Below are positions 6,622-15,173 of a DNA stretch of 20,583 bases, piece after piece. The position numbers were made by a program, and so were the translations under genes. Position 1 is the first letter of the stretch; each line of letters begins with the position of its first letter. This stretch comes from a virus: IMG/VR virus record IMGVR_UViG_3300042519_003826, positions 1-20,583 of that record. The stretch is one strand, 5' to 3'. A model generated the notes under the pieces. That model had not been told where the DNA came from, made no database searches, and worked only from the letters and a program-made list of their open reading frames with translations.

Positions 6622-9432
6622 ATGTCGATTAAAATTAAAGCGCACACCTCAATTATTGGGGAAACTGGATACAATTGTCATTCTAGAAATTTCTTTAAAG
6701 CCCTAAATTCTCTAGAAGATTTAAGAGTTGATGTCAGAAATTGGACAGTAGGTTCAACCTGGACGGGTTATAATAATGATGAACCTCATAATGATGAGTA
6801 TTATATTGATACTGAGTTAAAAACAATCCTAACTCAACAAACTTTACAGACCCCAAACCTTTCACAAGAGTTTCCACTATATCAAAACTATCCAAATCCT
6901 GGAAAACCTGATGTTCACATTGTCTTAAATGATGTTAATCATAAATATTTTGGTGATAAGTATGATGGCCCAAAAATTGCCTATAATGTTTGGGAAACTA
7001 CTAAATATCCAGAAGATTTTTTTAAACACTTACAAACCTTTGACCAAGTTTGGGTTCCAAGCAGCTGGCAAAAAGAGTGCACAATTGTCCAAGGAATTCG
7101 AGCCGATAAAGTAAAGGTTGTACCTGAGGGAGTTGATACCCAAATGTTTAAACCCATTTCTCGAGAGACCTCATTTCCAGAAGGTCGCCCATTTAGATTT
7201 GTTGTAGTTGGCCGCTGGGAATATCGCAAATCTACTAAAGAAATTATAAAAGCATTCATTGATACCTTTTCAGAAGATGAAAATGTTGAACTTATCCTAA
7301 ATGTTGAAAATCCATTTGCAAATGACGACTGTTCAAATACTCAAGAACGTCTTGCCAAATTTGGCTTAACTCATAAAGGCATTAAAATACTTACTCATTT
7401 AAGCAAAGCTGACTATGTCAACTTATTACAAACGGCTGATGTATTTGTTTCTTGTGCTCGTAGTGAAGGTTGGAATCTTCCACTAATTGAGGCAATGGCC
7501 TGCGGTACCCCATCAATCTATTCTGATTGGGGAGCTCAATTAGAATTTGCTGCAGGTAAAGGTTTACCAGTAGCAACCCATGGAGAAGTTCCAGCTGGTG
7601 TTGCAAATGACGAATCTTGGAATCCAAATGCTCCAGGTAATTTCGTTGAGCCAAACTTTGAAGATCTTAAGCTTAGACTTAGAGAAGTTTATGATAATTA
7701 TGAAATTTATAAAAAATCCGCGCTAATGGAATCAAAACAAATCCGAACCCAATTCACTTGGGAAAATGCAGCAAAAATCGCACAAGATCACATCCAGGAC
7801 CTCATTCAACCTGAGGTAAATGAATACTCAACTGACTTTGCATGGGTGACCTGCGGTAACCTGGCCTATATGCCGATCATTCAGAAATTAGCTGAATCGC
7901 TATTGGAATTCTCAAACCGTAAACTTATTGTTTATGGAATTGACTGTGATGTTCCGTTTGACTATTTGCCAAATGTAATTGCCCGAAAATTAACAATTCC
8001 CTACTATTCAAACTATGATAAATGGTATTGGAAGCAATATGCCTGTCTTGCAGCCTTTGAAGAAAGTTTTGAAAATTTTGTTTGGTTGGATGGTGATATT
8101 ATTGCAAACCATACAATCGATAAATTATCAGAGCATTTTGCAAATATCGAAAACTATCCATTAGCTGATATTCATGTACAGGAAGATTTTATTGGATATT
8201 ATACAAAACCTGACGGTTCAAGAGGTCAGCAATTATTTAATGAAAATTTATGCAAAGCCAAAGGAGTTAAGCGTCTTGCTACCAAAGCCCATATTTGCAT
8301 GTACGTATACAATCGAAATTGCGAATGGTGGTTTAATGAAATCTTAACAGTATATAAAGAAACTGATCTTGCGGACTATCCAAGTTTATTACAATGGAAT
8401 GATGAAGGTATTGATAATTACCTAAGATGCAAATATGGTTATAATAGGTTTTTACCAATTTCAAATTTTGATGTTTCTGAATGGGACGGCGATTTACTTG
8501 GAACAACTGGCAAAGCAATGGAACACTTTATTTCTTTTTGGAGAGATCAAGGCCCTAAGAATTTTGGAAAAGTATACGGCTGGCAATTTATCCCAAAGAA
8601 TAAAGACCAAATTCTATACTTTCATGGAAATAAAAATCTAGGCTTTGCTCAAATCATGATTGACCATATTAAAGCTCAAAGAGACCAAAATTTCCATGAT
8701 ACTGAATATTTCTTTGTTGCTAAGGACGAAATTAAAAATTTAGGTTCAATTAAACAAGTACAAGGTGGTACAATGGATATTGCCTATAAATACGGATGGG
8801 ATTATGCAATTTATCATGAAATTTATAACTTAACTGATTATGAACATCCACACCGCTCAGAAAATCCAGTTGTTAAAATCCAACCAGGAGATGTAGTGGT
8901 TGATCTTGGTGGAAATATTGGAATCTTTACTCGGTATGCATATCATATGGGAGCAAGTAAAATTGTAACCTTTGAACCTGATCGTAGGTATTTTGAGATC
9001 CTAAAACAAAATGCGCCAGCAAATGCCGTCCTATTTAATGCAGCAATTGGAGATCAATTAGGAACCTTAACCTTAACTGAAAGTTCTCACTTAGGTGGCT
9101 CTAACTTATGGCATCAAAAAGATCCAACTGTTACTCAATACGACGTTAATCTATATACCCTAGACTATATTTTAGACAATGGTTTAATTGACCGAATTGA
9201 CTTCTTAAAGGTAGATATTGAAGGTTCTGAAATTATTGCACTAAAAGGCATTAGTGATGCTAACTTAGCTAAGATTCGAAATGTTGCAGTTGAATATCAT
9301 CATGAACACCTTAATTTTAATGAAGAATTACGTGATGAATTTATTGTCAGATTTAACAGATTAGGTTTTAATTCATACTTACTATTTTGCGGCCCTAATA
9401 ATGCACTACAATTAATTTATTTTTGGAAATAA
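6622..9432 (+). CDS. Triple-domain GT4 glycosyltransferase / GT-A-like glycosyltransferase / FkbM methyltransferase
   Basis: The 936 residues split into three enzyme modules. Residues 1-400 look like a GT4 (GT-B fold) glycosyltransferase: VVVGRWEYRKS at 194-204 for donor phosphate contacts, and the E-x7-E motif at Glu282/Glu290 in SEGWNLPLIEAMACG. Residues about 410-700 look like a GT-A-fold transferase with a DxD metal/nucleotide-sugar motif, WLDGDI, at Asp490-Asp492. Residues about 740-936 match FkbM-type methyltransferases: the SAM loop VVDLGGNIGIF (759-769), the acidic FEPD and the KVDIEGSE motif (863-870). I infer it adds two sugars in turn, then O-methylates. It is the first gene of a three-gene operon; the next starts 1 nt after its stop. 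Soluble, with no membrane segment. Target unknown; the neighbouring Ser/Thr-rich fibre is a candidate. Confidence 0.88.
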   Translation: MSIKIKAHTSIIGETGYNCHSRNFFKALNSLEDLRVDVRNWTVGSTWTGYNNDEPHNDEYYIDTELKTILTQQTLQTPNLSQEFPLYQNYPNPGKPDVHIVLNDVNHKYFGDKYDGPKIAYNVWETTKYPEDFFKHLQTFDQVWVPSSWQKECTIVQGIRADKVKVVPEGVDTQMFKPISRETSFPEGRPFRFVVVGRWEYRKSTKEIIKAFIDTFSEDENVELILNVENPFANDDCSNTQERLAKFGLTHKGIKILTHLSKADYVNLLQTADVFVSCARSEGWNLPLIEAMACGTPSIYSDWGAQLEFAAGKGLPVATHGEVPAGVANDESWNPNAPGNFVEPNFEDLKLRLREVYDNYEIYKKSALMESKQIRTQFTWENAAKIAQDHIQDLIQPEVNEYSTDFAWVTCGNLAYMPIIQKLAESLLEFSNRKLIVYGIDCDVPFDYLPNVIARKLTIPYYSNYDKWYWKQYACLAAFEESFENFVWLDGDIIANHTIDKLSEHFANIENYPLADIHVQEDFIGYYTKPDGSRGQQLFNENLCKAKGVKRLATKAHICMYVYNRNCEWWFNEILTVYKETDLADYPSLLQWNDEGIDNYLRCKYGYNRFLPISNFDVSEWDGDLLGTTGKAMEHFISFWRDQGPKNFGKVYGWQFIPKNKDQILYFHGNKNLGFAQIMIDHIKAQRDQNFHDTEYFFVAKDEIKNLGSIKQVQGGTMDIAYKYGWDYAIYHEIYNLTDYEHPHRSENPVVKIQPGDVVVDLGGNIGIFTRYAYHMGASKIVTFEPDRRYFEILKQNAPANAVLFNAAIGDQLGTLTLTESSHLGGSNLWHQKDPTVTQYDVNLYTLDYILDNGLIDRIDFLKVDIEGSEIIALKGISDANLAKIRNVAVEYHHEHLNFNEELRDEFIVRFNRLGFNSYLLFCGPNNALQLIYFWK

Positions 9433-9433
9433 T

Positions 9434-10099
9434 ATGAGATCACTAAATACAATTGCCCTTTCTAAAGGCACTGACAAATCTTCTGAAATTCACAACTATT
9501 GTGTAAAATACGAGAAGTGGTTACCATTTAACCAATTAGAGCCTTTAAAAATTCTTGAAATTGGGGTATTGCATGGAGAGTCTCTTTCTACTTGGAGAGA
9601 ATACTATCCAAATGCAACAATTATTGGCATTGATATTGAACCTTCATGCAAACAATACGAAAATCCAGATAAAAAGGTTTTTGTAGAAATTGGGTCTCAA
9701 GATGATGCTAATTTTTTAAAATGGGTTGCCCAAAAATGGGGACCATTTGATATGGTACTTGATGATGGGTCTCACATTAACCGTCATGTAATTACCTCAT
9801 TTAATCATTTAATTGACCACGTAAAACCGGAAGGAGTATATGTAATTGAAGATACTTGCACGTCGTATTGGGAAGATTACGAAGGCGGTTTTAAACACCC
9901 AGGTTCCTCTATTGAATTTACAAAAAATCTAGTAGATGATATTAATTTTAATGGGCAAATGCAAGAAGAATTTTGGAACGTGCATGCTAGAAGAGAAGAC
10001 TTCTTAACTAAACAGACAAAAGAAAAAGGTTTAACAATTCGCACTGATATTGAATCAGTAAATTTCCTAAATGGAATAACAATAATAACAAAAAGATAA
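9434..10099 (+). CDS. Class I SAM-dependent methyltransferase (macrocin/mycinamicin O-methyltransferase-like)
   Basis: The 221 residues begin with a GTDKSSEIHNYCVKYEKWL stretch typical of a methyltransferase group related to sugar O-methyltransferases of macrolide pathways (MycE-like). The SAM-binding core follows: ILEIGVLHGESLSTW (motif I, about residues 38-52), the acidic GIDIEP at the end of beta-2, DMVLDDGSH (motif with paired Asp, about 109-117, possibly metal binding as in MycE-type enzymes) and GVYVIEDT. It sits between two glycosyltransferase fusions with gaps of 1 and 6 nt, so it is almost surely cotranscribed and probably methylates a sugar added by them. The sugar target is inferred from family and context. 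A small-molecule role cannot be excluded. Confidence 0.87.
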   Translation: MRSLNTIALSKGTDKSSEIHNYCVKYEKWLPFNQLEPLKILEIGVLHGESLSTWREYYPNATIIGIDIEPSCKQYENPDKKVFVEIGSQDDANFLKWVAQKWGPFDMVLDDGSHINRHVITSFNHLIDHVKPEGVYVIEDTCTSYWEDYEGGFKHPGSSIEFTKNLVDDINFNGQMQEEFWNVHARREDFLTKQTKEKGLTIRTDIESVNFLNGITIITKR

Positions 10100-10105
10100 G
10101 TAAAA

Positions 10106-12838
10106 ATGGCACATCCTCAACAGCAAGAATTTTGTAAAAAAATGAGTGGTATTTTCCCAAAATATTTCACTGGCAAAAAAGTTTTAGATATTGGATCATT
10201 GGACATAAATGGCAATAACCGATTTATGCTAACCAACTGTAATTATATTGGATTAGACGTGGGAGAAGGCCAAAATGTTGATGTTATCCAAGTTGCTCAT
10301 TTATATGATGCACCAGACGAGCAGTTTGACTTGATAATTTCAACTGAAGTATTTGAACATGATATGTTCTATGAAATGTCATTACAAAACATTATTCGAA
10401 TGCTAAAACCTGGTGGAGCATTTATATTTACATGTGCTTCAATTGGAAGACCTGAACATGGAACCAGAAAGTCAGATGGAAGTTGGGCAGCTCCATTGCT
10501 TGCAAATATTTCAGAAGAATGGTCTGATTATTATAAGAACTTAACCGAAGAAGATATTCATAAAGTAAAAGGTTTTGACGAAGCTTTTCCAGATGGAGTT
10601 TTTGAATATAATTCAAACCCAGGCGATCTATATTTCTTTGGAGTTAAAGGTGGAATTGCAAATGACATAAAATACTCAGTAGATAATAGACCTTCAATAA
10701 TTAGGCCGAATGAATATCCTGATGATATTTTTGTTGTTGATACTTGGCCAAATACTCCAGAAAAAGAATCTGACCTAATTGAGTGTATTAAAAAACTTAG
10801 AGAATTTTCAGGAATTCCAATCTTATTGGTTTCGCATTATGCAATTAAACCGGAAATTCAAAAATTAGTTGACTATTATTTGTATGATAAAGAAAATCCA
10901 CTGCTATTAAATTCTGAATTTGAAGAATATAAAGTAGGCAGCGGTAGATGGTGTACATTTGGAAAAACTAGAGTTGATACAGAAATGGAATATCACCATG
11001 ACTATGCAATTTGGAGATCAATGACACATGCTTTTAATTTCTGTAAATATCTAGGAAAGAAGATGATTCACTTTATGGAATATGATAATCTACTTGATAC
11101 CTTTCAATATCGCCAAGCCTTTTTAGAAAGAGCTCATCAGCATGATGCCGTAATTTATGAATATCATGAAGGCTCGGTAACTGATACTCACCTAGCTAAA
11201 TTTATGGCAACCTTTATTTTCTCAATTAAAACTGAGGTTGCCCTAAATATTATAAATGAAGTAAAAACAAAAAAGGATTACTTTATGGATCGCCCAAATG
11301 GTTGGCAATTAGAAAGAGTATTTTTACACTATTTAGAAAAACACGCTAAGGATATTTGGGTAACTAATTATATTGCAAATTCAAATGAATTAAATACACA
11401 AGCTGTTTGGAATAGAGATGGTATCCTAAGAGACGATGCTAAATTTCAAATTTATACAGCAGCTGACGATTTTAATAATTTATATTTACATCTAGTTTCA
11501 GGATTTCACGATGAACCTGCAACCAAAGATTACCTACTTGAAATTAAGTATAATGGAACAGTGCAGTTTACTACTCTTAAAAAGGGAGACTTTCTACTTA
11601 TTAAATTAGGCGAATATCGTAAAGGTTATACAGTAACTGTTAATTATTTAGGTAAATGCGCATTCACTCAATTTTTAAATGATGACTTCCAAAATTTTGC
11701 AAAAATGAATCATGTAACAATTGATGGAGTTCAGGCACTACCTACCGTAAATCATAATTTAGTAGATGGACCGTTTGTTGAATTAAAAACTACAAGTCCA
11801 ATGAAATATCAAGTAGACTTTATTGATAATGAAACTGACAAATTAGTTTATTCAACAAAATTAAGCGGCGGAGCGTGGGCAAAAAGTTCAATCAAATATT
11901 TTAAAGATTGGAAAATTAAAGTTACGGACCAGAACGGAAATCCAGTAATAATATTTAATACTGACCTAAAAGGCAAGCGTGTCTATATTCCACTAGAGTC
12001 AAAAGCACTAGGCGATACTTTAGCATGGTTTCCGTATGTTGAAGAATTTAGAAAGAAGCACGATTGTATTATAATCTGTTCAACTTTTTGGAATCAACTA
12101 TTTAAAGATACTTATCCAAATATTGAATTAATTGAACCTGGCCAAATGGTAACTAATTTACATGCAATGTACAGAATTGGATGGTTCCATAATGGAGATA
12201 ATATTGATCGTGAAAAAAATCCTAGAGATTTTAAATTAGGTCCATTACAAAGAACTGCAACCGATATTTTAGGTTTGGAATATAAAGAGGTTAAACCAAT
12301 TATTAATTATCCAACTGGTCCAATAGTTAAGAAAAAAGTAGGCCTTGGAATTCATAGTACTGCTCAAGCAAAATATTGGAATAATCCAACCGGCTGGCAA
12401 GAAGTTACAGATTGGTTAATTGCAAATGGTTATGAACCTGTAATATTATCTAGAGAAGAAGACGGTTATATGGGAAACCGCAATCCGGTTGGAGCTGCTA
12501 AACTTGAAGCTGGTACAATTGACCGAGTAATTACTGAATTAACTGAATGCGCAGCATTTATTGGAATAAGTAGTGGATTAACTTGGCTAGCTTGGGTAAC
12601 AAATACTCCAAGTATTCAAATCTCCGGTTTTACTGAACCTTATAATGAACCAGATGGCGATATTATTAAATTAGCTGCACCAACTGGAGCTTGTTCAGGT
12701 TGCGCAAACCGATTAAGGCTTAATGCTGGTGATTGGAATTGGTGCCCAGATCAAAAAGGTACACCTCGTCAATTCGAATGTTCAAAATTAATCACTGCTG
12801 ATCAGGTAATTGAAAAGTTAAAGACAATTCTAATATAG
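10106..12838 (+). CDS. Methyltransferase / GT-A-like / TibC-type O-heptosyltransferase fusion
   Basis: Three modules are visible in 910 residues. Residues about 1-185 are a class I methyltransferase (VLDIGSLDINGNNRF, GLDVGEG, FDLIISTEVFEH, MLKPGGAFIFT). Residues about 205-430 (FVVDTWPN, HFMEYDN) look like a GT-A-type glycosyltransferase, with EYDN as a possible DxD variant. After a beta-rich linker, residues about 620-910 match the autotransporter O-heptosyltransferase family (TibC/Aah): ESKALGDTLAW (631-641), GLGIHSTAQAKYWNNP, FIGISSGLTWLAW, and the zinc-ribbon-like iron finger with Cys863, Cys866, Cys880 and Cys892 around CSGC, WCP and GTPRQFECS. TibC-family enzymes attach heptose to Ser in bacterial adhesins. 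All four metal-ligand cysteines are present, so the domain should be folded and active. The donor sugar and acceptor here are not known. Confidence 0.87.
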   Translation: MAHPQQQEFCKKMSGIFPKYFTGKKVLDIGSLDINGNNRFMLTNCNYIGLDVGEGQNVDVIQVAHLYDAPDEQFDLIISTEVFEHDMFYEMSLQNIIRMLKPGGAFIFTCASIGRPEHGTRKSDGSWAAPLLANISEEWSDYYKNLTEEDIHKVKGFDEAFPDGVFEYNSNPGDLYFFGVKGGIANDIKYSVDNRPSIIRPNEYPDDIFVVDTWPNTPEKESDLIECIKKLREFSGIPILLVSHYAIKPEIQKLVDYYLYDKENPLLLNSEFEEYKVGSGRWCTFGKTRVDTEMEYHHDYAIWRSMTHAFNFCKYLGKKMIHFMEYDNLLDTFQYRQAFLERAHQHDAVIYEYHEGSVTDTHLAKFMATFIFSIKTEVALNIINEVKTKKDYFMDRPNGWQLERVFLHYLEKHAKDIWVTNYIANSNELNTQAVWNRDGILRDDAKFQIYTAADDFNNLYLHLVSGFHDEPATKDYLLEIKYNGTVQFTTLKKGDFLLIKLGEYRKGYTVTVNYLGKCAFTQFLNDDFQNFAKMNHVTIDGVQALPTVNHNLVDGPFVELKTTSPMKYQVDFIDNETDKLVYSTKLSGGAWAKSSIKYFKDWKIKVTDQNGNPVIIFNTDLKGKRVYIPLESKALGDTLAWFPYVEEFRKKHDCIIICSTFWNQLFKDTYPNIELIEPGQMVTNLHAMYRIGWFHNGDNIDREKNPRDFKLGPLQRTATDILGLEYKEVKPIINYPTGPIVKKKVGLGIHSTAQAKYWNNPTGWQEVTDWLIANGYEPVILSREEDGYMGNRNPVGAAKLEAGTIDRVITELTECAAFIGISSGLTWLAWVTNTPSIQISGFTEPYNEPDGDIIKLAAPTGACSGCANRLRLNAGDWNWCPDQKGTPRQFECSKLITADQVIEKLKTILI

Positions 12839-12848
12839 ATAATTCTAT

Positions 12849-13466
12849 ATGCTATTAAACGCCAGACAAAACAGTTTTCTCATAAACTTACCAATGGACT
12901 TCTTTAATGATGTAGTACAGCAAAAGTACAACAAATATTATAGAAGTCTGCTATTGCCATATAAGTCATTATCTGATTTTATGGCATCAACTATACAAAC
13001 TGTGAATTTTCCAGGATTTTCTTCAACTTTACCAACTCAAATCCGAACACTTGGCAAGATTCAAGAATTACAGAGTGCAAAACCAATAGCTGATCAATTT
13101 ACTAGAGAGCTTAAATTAACTTTTAAGTTAACTGATGCATACCTAAACTATTTTATATTTTTAGATAATGCGCTAAATTATTTAGAACCAGCAAATGTTA
13201 ATCCAGAGAATCTTGGCAATAATTCATTAGGCCAAGCGTTAACGGTAAATCCAATCTCAAATGTAAATCATCCATTCTTTCATCCAATCCGATTAACTCT
13301 CTTAAATAATGAAGGTTATGCAGTTTCGTCTATTATTTTTAATAGACCAATGCTAAAGTCATTAAGTGAAATGAATCTATCATATTCATCAATAACTCCG
13401 CAGTTTACAACTTTCACTGCAACTTTCCAATATTATAATTTTGATCTGGAATTAGATTTTGACTAA
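12849..13466 (+). CDS. Probable tail-tube-fold virion protein (gp19/gp54-like)
   Basis: The 205 residues have a pattern I associate with contractile-tail tube proteins: an N-terminal NSFLINLP strand, then IQTVNFPGFS and a charged strand, RELKLTFKLTDAYLNYF, and repeated beta strands to a terminal ATFQYYNFDLELDFD. T4 gp19 is shorter (about 160 residues), so a tube initiator or baseplate-hub tube paralogue such as gp54 or gp48 is also possible. It follows the glycosylation operon by 10 nt and its stop codon directly abuts the stop of the opposite-strand gene at 13467. Assignment rests on pattern memory and context with other tail genes. Confidence 0.5.
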   Translation: MLLNARQNSFLINLPMDFFNDVVQQKYNKYYRSLLLPYKSLSDFMASTIQTVNFPGFSSTLPTQIRTLGKIQELQSAKPIADQFTRELKLTFKLTDAYLNYFIFLDNALNYLEPANVNPENLGNNSLGQALTVNPISNVNHPFFHPIRLTLLNNEGYAVSSIIFNRPMLKSLSEMNLSYSSITPQFTTFTATFQYYNFDLELDFD

Positions 13467-14327
13467 TTATGCATTTTGATCAACAAATCCAAAGCAAACT
13501 GTACAATAGTATTCCGACACGGTGTAATTAAAACTTACCATACTTACGGTACCGTCTATTCGAATAATATTATATCCTTCTTGTCCAGTAAACTGAGTGT
13601 ATTGAGTTCCATTAACTGCATTTTGATAAGTGGTAGCAGTTTCCCAAATTGGAGTAAATGGCGCAGATACTTGAACTGGCACCTGTAATCCAGGATTACC
13701 TACGCTGGCAAATGCAACCAATGGATCTGTAACAGGTTGGCTAAATATTGCTGTAAATATTCCAGCTGATTGATTTAAAATTTGAATACCATCAAACGGT
13801 ACTCCATATTCTTCTGGGAATGTATTTGCCGCATACATACCAGTATGCTGTTCCATACCTCCAGCGCTTTGACTAATTGTAATTCCAATTGAGTTTTGAC
13901 CTACTCCTGATGCTGAACTTCCGGTAACTGAACTAATTGTCATCCATTGAAATCCTGAACTTCCAAAACTTGACCAATTATTCCAATATCCGTTATCAGT
14001 TAACCAGGTACTTGCAGCATTGCCGCTTATAAAAACTTGGCCGCTTACGCTATTTGCAACGTTAATGAAAGCTGCTTCGGTCAATGAGGTTGCTCTATTA
14101 AATCCAACTGATGCAGTTGTACCGAATATTGGAGTTGGGTGTAGTCCATCAGGCTGCGAATACGCAATAACATATCCCAAATCTTCATCAGGACCTTGCC
14201 ACCATTGAACTCCACCAGGTGAAGTTGTGTAATCTTGGGCGTCTACGCTAATTGCTAGATCTCCAACTTGGTCAGTTCCAGCAATTGGAGAACCTGTATT
14301 GTATGCAAATGATTTTGAAGTTGACAT
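13467..14327 (-). CDS. Putative virion surface / adhesin-like beta protein, 286 aa
   Basis: No confident family. The N-terminal part (SFAYNTGSPIAGTDQVGDLAI, then WWQGPDEDLGYVIAY and ASVGFNR) resembles a module I have seen recurring in structural proteins of large environmental phages. The middle is rich in Ser, Gly and Trp (about residues 110-165). The C-terminal half (about 175-286) reads as a beta sandwich with PFDGIQILNQSAGIFTAIF and a final strand holding CTVCFGF. No signal peptide. It is on the strand opposite the surrounding tail genes and 17 nt downstream of the gp15-like gene, so those two probably share a transcript. An exposed decoration or receptor-binding role is inference. Confidence 0.6.
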   Translation of the reverse strand: MSTSKSFAYNTGSPIAGTDQVGDLAISVDAQDYTTSPGGVQWWQGPDEDLGYVIAYSQPDGLHPTPIFGTTASVGFNRATSLTEAAFINVANSVSGQVFISGNAASTWLTDNGYWNNWSSFGSSGFQWMTISSVTGSSASGVGQNSIGITISQSAGGMEQHTGMYAANTFPEEYGVPFDGIQILNQSAGIFTAIFSQPVTDPLVAFASVGNPGLQVPVQVSAPFTPIWETATTYQNAVNGTQYTQFTGQEGYNIIRIDGTVSMVSFNYTVSEYYCTVCFGFVDQNA

Positions 14328-14344
14328 TTGTTTATTTTATTATT

Positions 14345-15100
14345 TTAAGTATTTGGACTGTTTTGATCAACCCATTCAGTTTTAGTTAATTTATCACCAC
14401 CTGGGCCTTTACGATTAACTTCAAATCTTTCAATAACATTTGAACTTTTACGTTTAGAAGTATGTTCAAAACTAGGTAAATATGTCTCAACGTCAACTGA
14501 TAAAATAACGTTTAGTTTATTATTTTCAAGCATTGTAAACTTATAAGTCTTATCAACTGTTTCATTTGCCGGAAATTGAAATTGAGCAGGAATTCTTACT
14601 CCGTGATATTGAAAATACATTACCCGGTTTGAATAAAAAATATGTAACATATTTTCAGCAATCTTAAATGCTTTATTTAAGTTATCACAAATAATTTTAA
14701 TATCGAATTTAATTGACATTGGAAAAGAAAATAGCTGAGCTGAATAGCCAGTTAGGATATTTTCATCATTTTCTCCTCTTTCAGGTTCAGTAAAACTACC
14801 CCTAACAAACTTATTTGTAATATCAGAAGGTTTAACTTGGAAGCTTGACAAAGTTACAATTCCTCTAGGAATAATATCATAGGTGCCTTCTGCTGCTGGA
14901 ATGCGACAGTTATCTGGCAGGCCAATATAAAAATCCTTTAAGAAGCCTTCATCTGTTCCATAATTATAAAGAAATGGAACTTTAAAAGTTTCATTATGAT
15001 CATTCCTTGCAATAATAATCTCCATTTCTCCGTTTAACAAATCAAGCAAGGCAATTGTTAAATTTCTTAGAAAAATATCGTCTGTGTTTAATGTTTTCAT
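14345..15100 (-). CDS. Probable gp15-like tail sheath stabiliser / completion protein
   Basis: The 251 residues are close to T4 gp15 in length (about 270) and share its general pattern: an N-terminal helix LRNLTIALLDLLNG, a VPFLYNYGTDEGFLKDF segment, a central IIPRGIVTLSSFQV strand (gp15 has an LPRINL-type strand there), a SFPMSIKFDIKIICDNLNKA segment before a helix, and a beta-rich C-terminus ending in a polar tail. gp15 caps the tail and sheath terminator in contractile phages. The start is taken at the ATG preceded by the A-rich leader with CATAAATAAATAAA. Family identity is tentative; another tail-terminator or neck protein is possible. Confidence 0.5.
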   Translation of the reverse strand: MKTLNTDDIFLRNLTIALLDLLNGEMEIIIARNDHNETFKVPFLYNYGTDEGFLKDFYIGLPDNCRIPAAEGTYDIIPRGIVTLSSFQVKPSDITNKFVRGSFTEPERGENDENILTGYSAQLFSFPMSIKFDIKIICDNLNKAFKIAENMLHIFYSNRVMYFQYHGVRIPAQFQFPANETVDKTYKFTMLENNKLNVILSVDVETYLPSFEHTSKRKSSNVIERFEVNRKGPGGDKLTKTEWVDQNSPNT

Positions 15101-15110
15101 CTGGTTTATT

Positions 15111-15118
15111 TATTTATG
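15111..15118 (-). promoter_or_regulatory. Candidate T4-type late promoter before the gp15-like gene
   Basis: On the minus strand the bases read CATAAATA, one mismatch from the T4 late consensus TATAAATA, 10 nt before the ATG at 15100. A start about 6 nt downstream would leave an almost leaderless message. In AT-rich DNA such a match may be chance, and the A-rich run may instead serve translation initiation. Confidence 0.3.
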
Positions 15119-15141
15119 TCCAGACTCAACTCTTAGAAAAT

Positions 15142-15172
15142 AAAAAAGGTACCCAATGCTGGATACCTTTTT
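15142..15172 (-). terminator. Intrinsic terminator of the tmRNA gene (symmetrical, possibly bidirectional)
   Basis: Just after the encoded CCA end, the minus strand reads AAAAAGGTATCC, a six-base loop, then GGGTACCTTTTTT. This gives a stem of about 11-12 bp with one mismatch, followed by a U-rich tail. The A/T flanks make it nearly symmetrical, so it could also stop readthrough on the + strand. Confidence 0.85.
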
Positions 15173-15173
15173 G

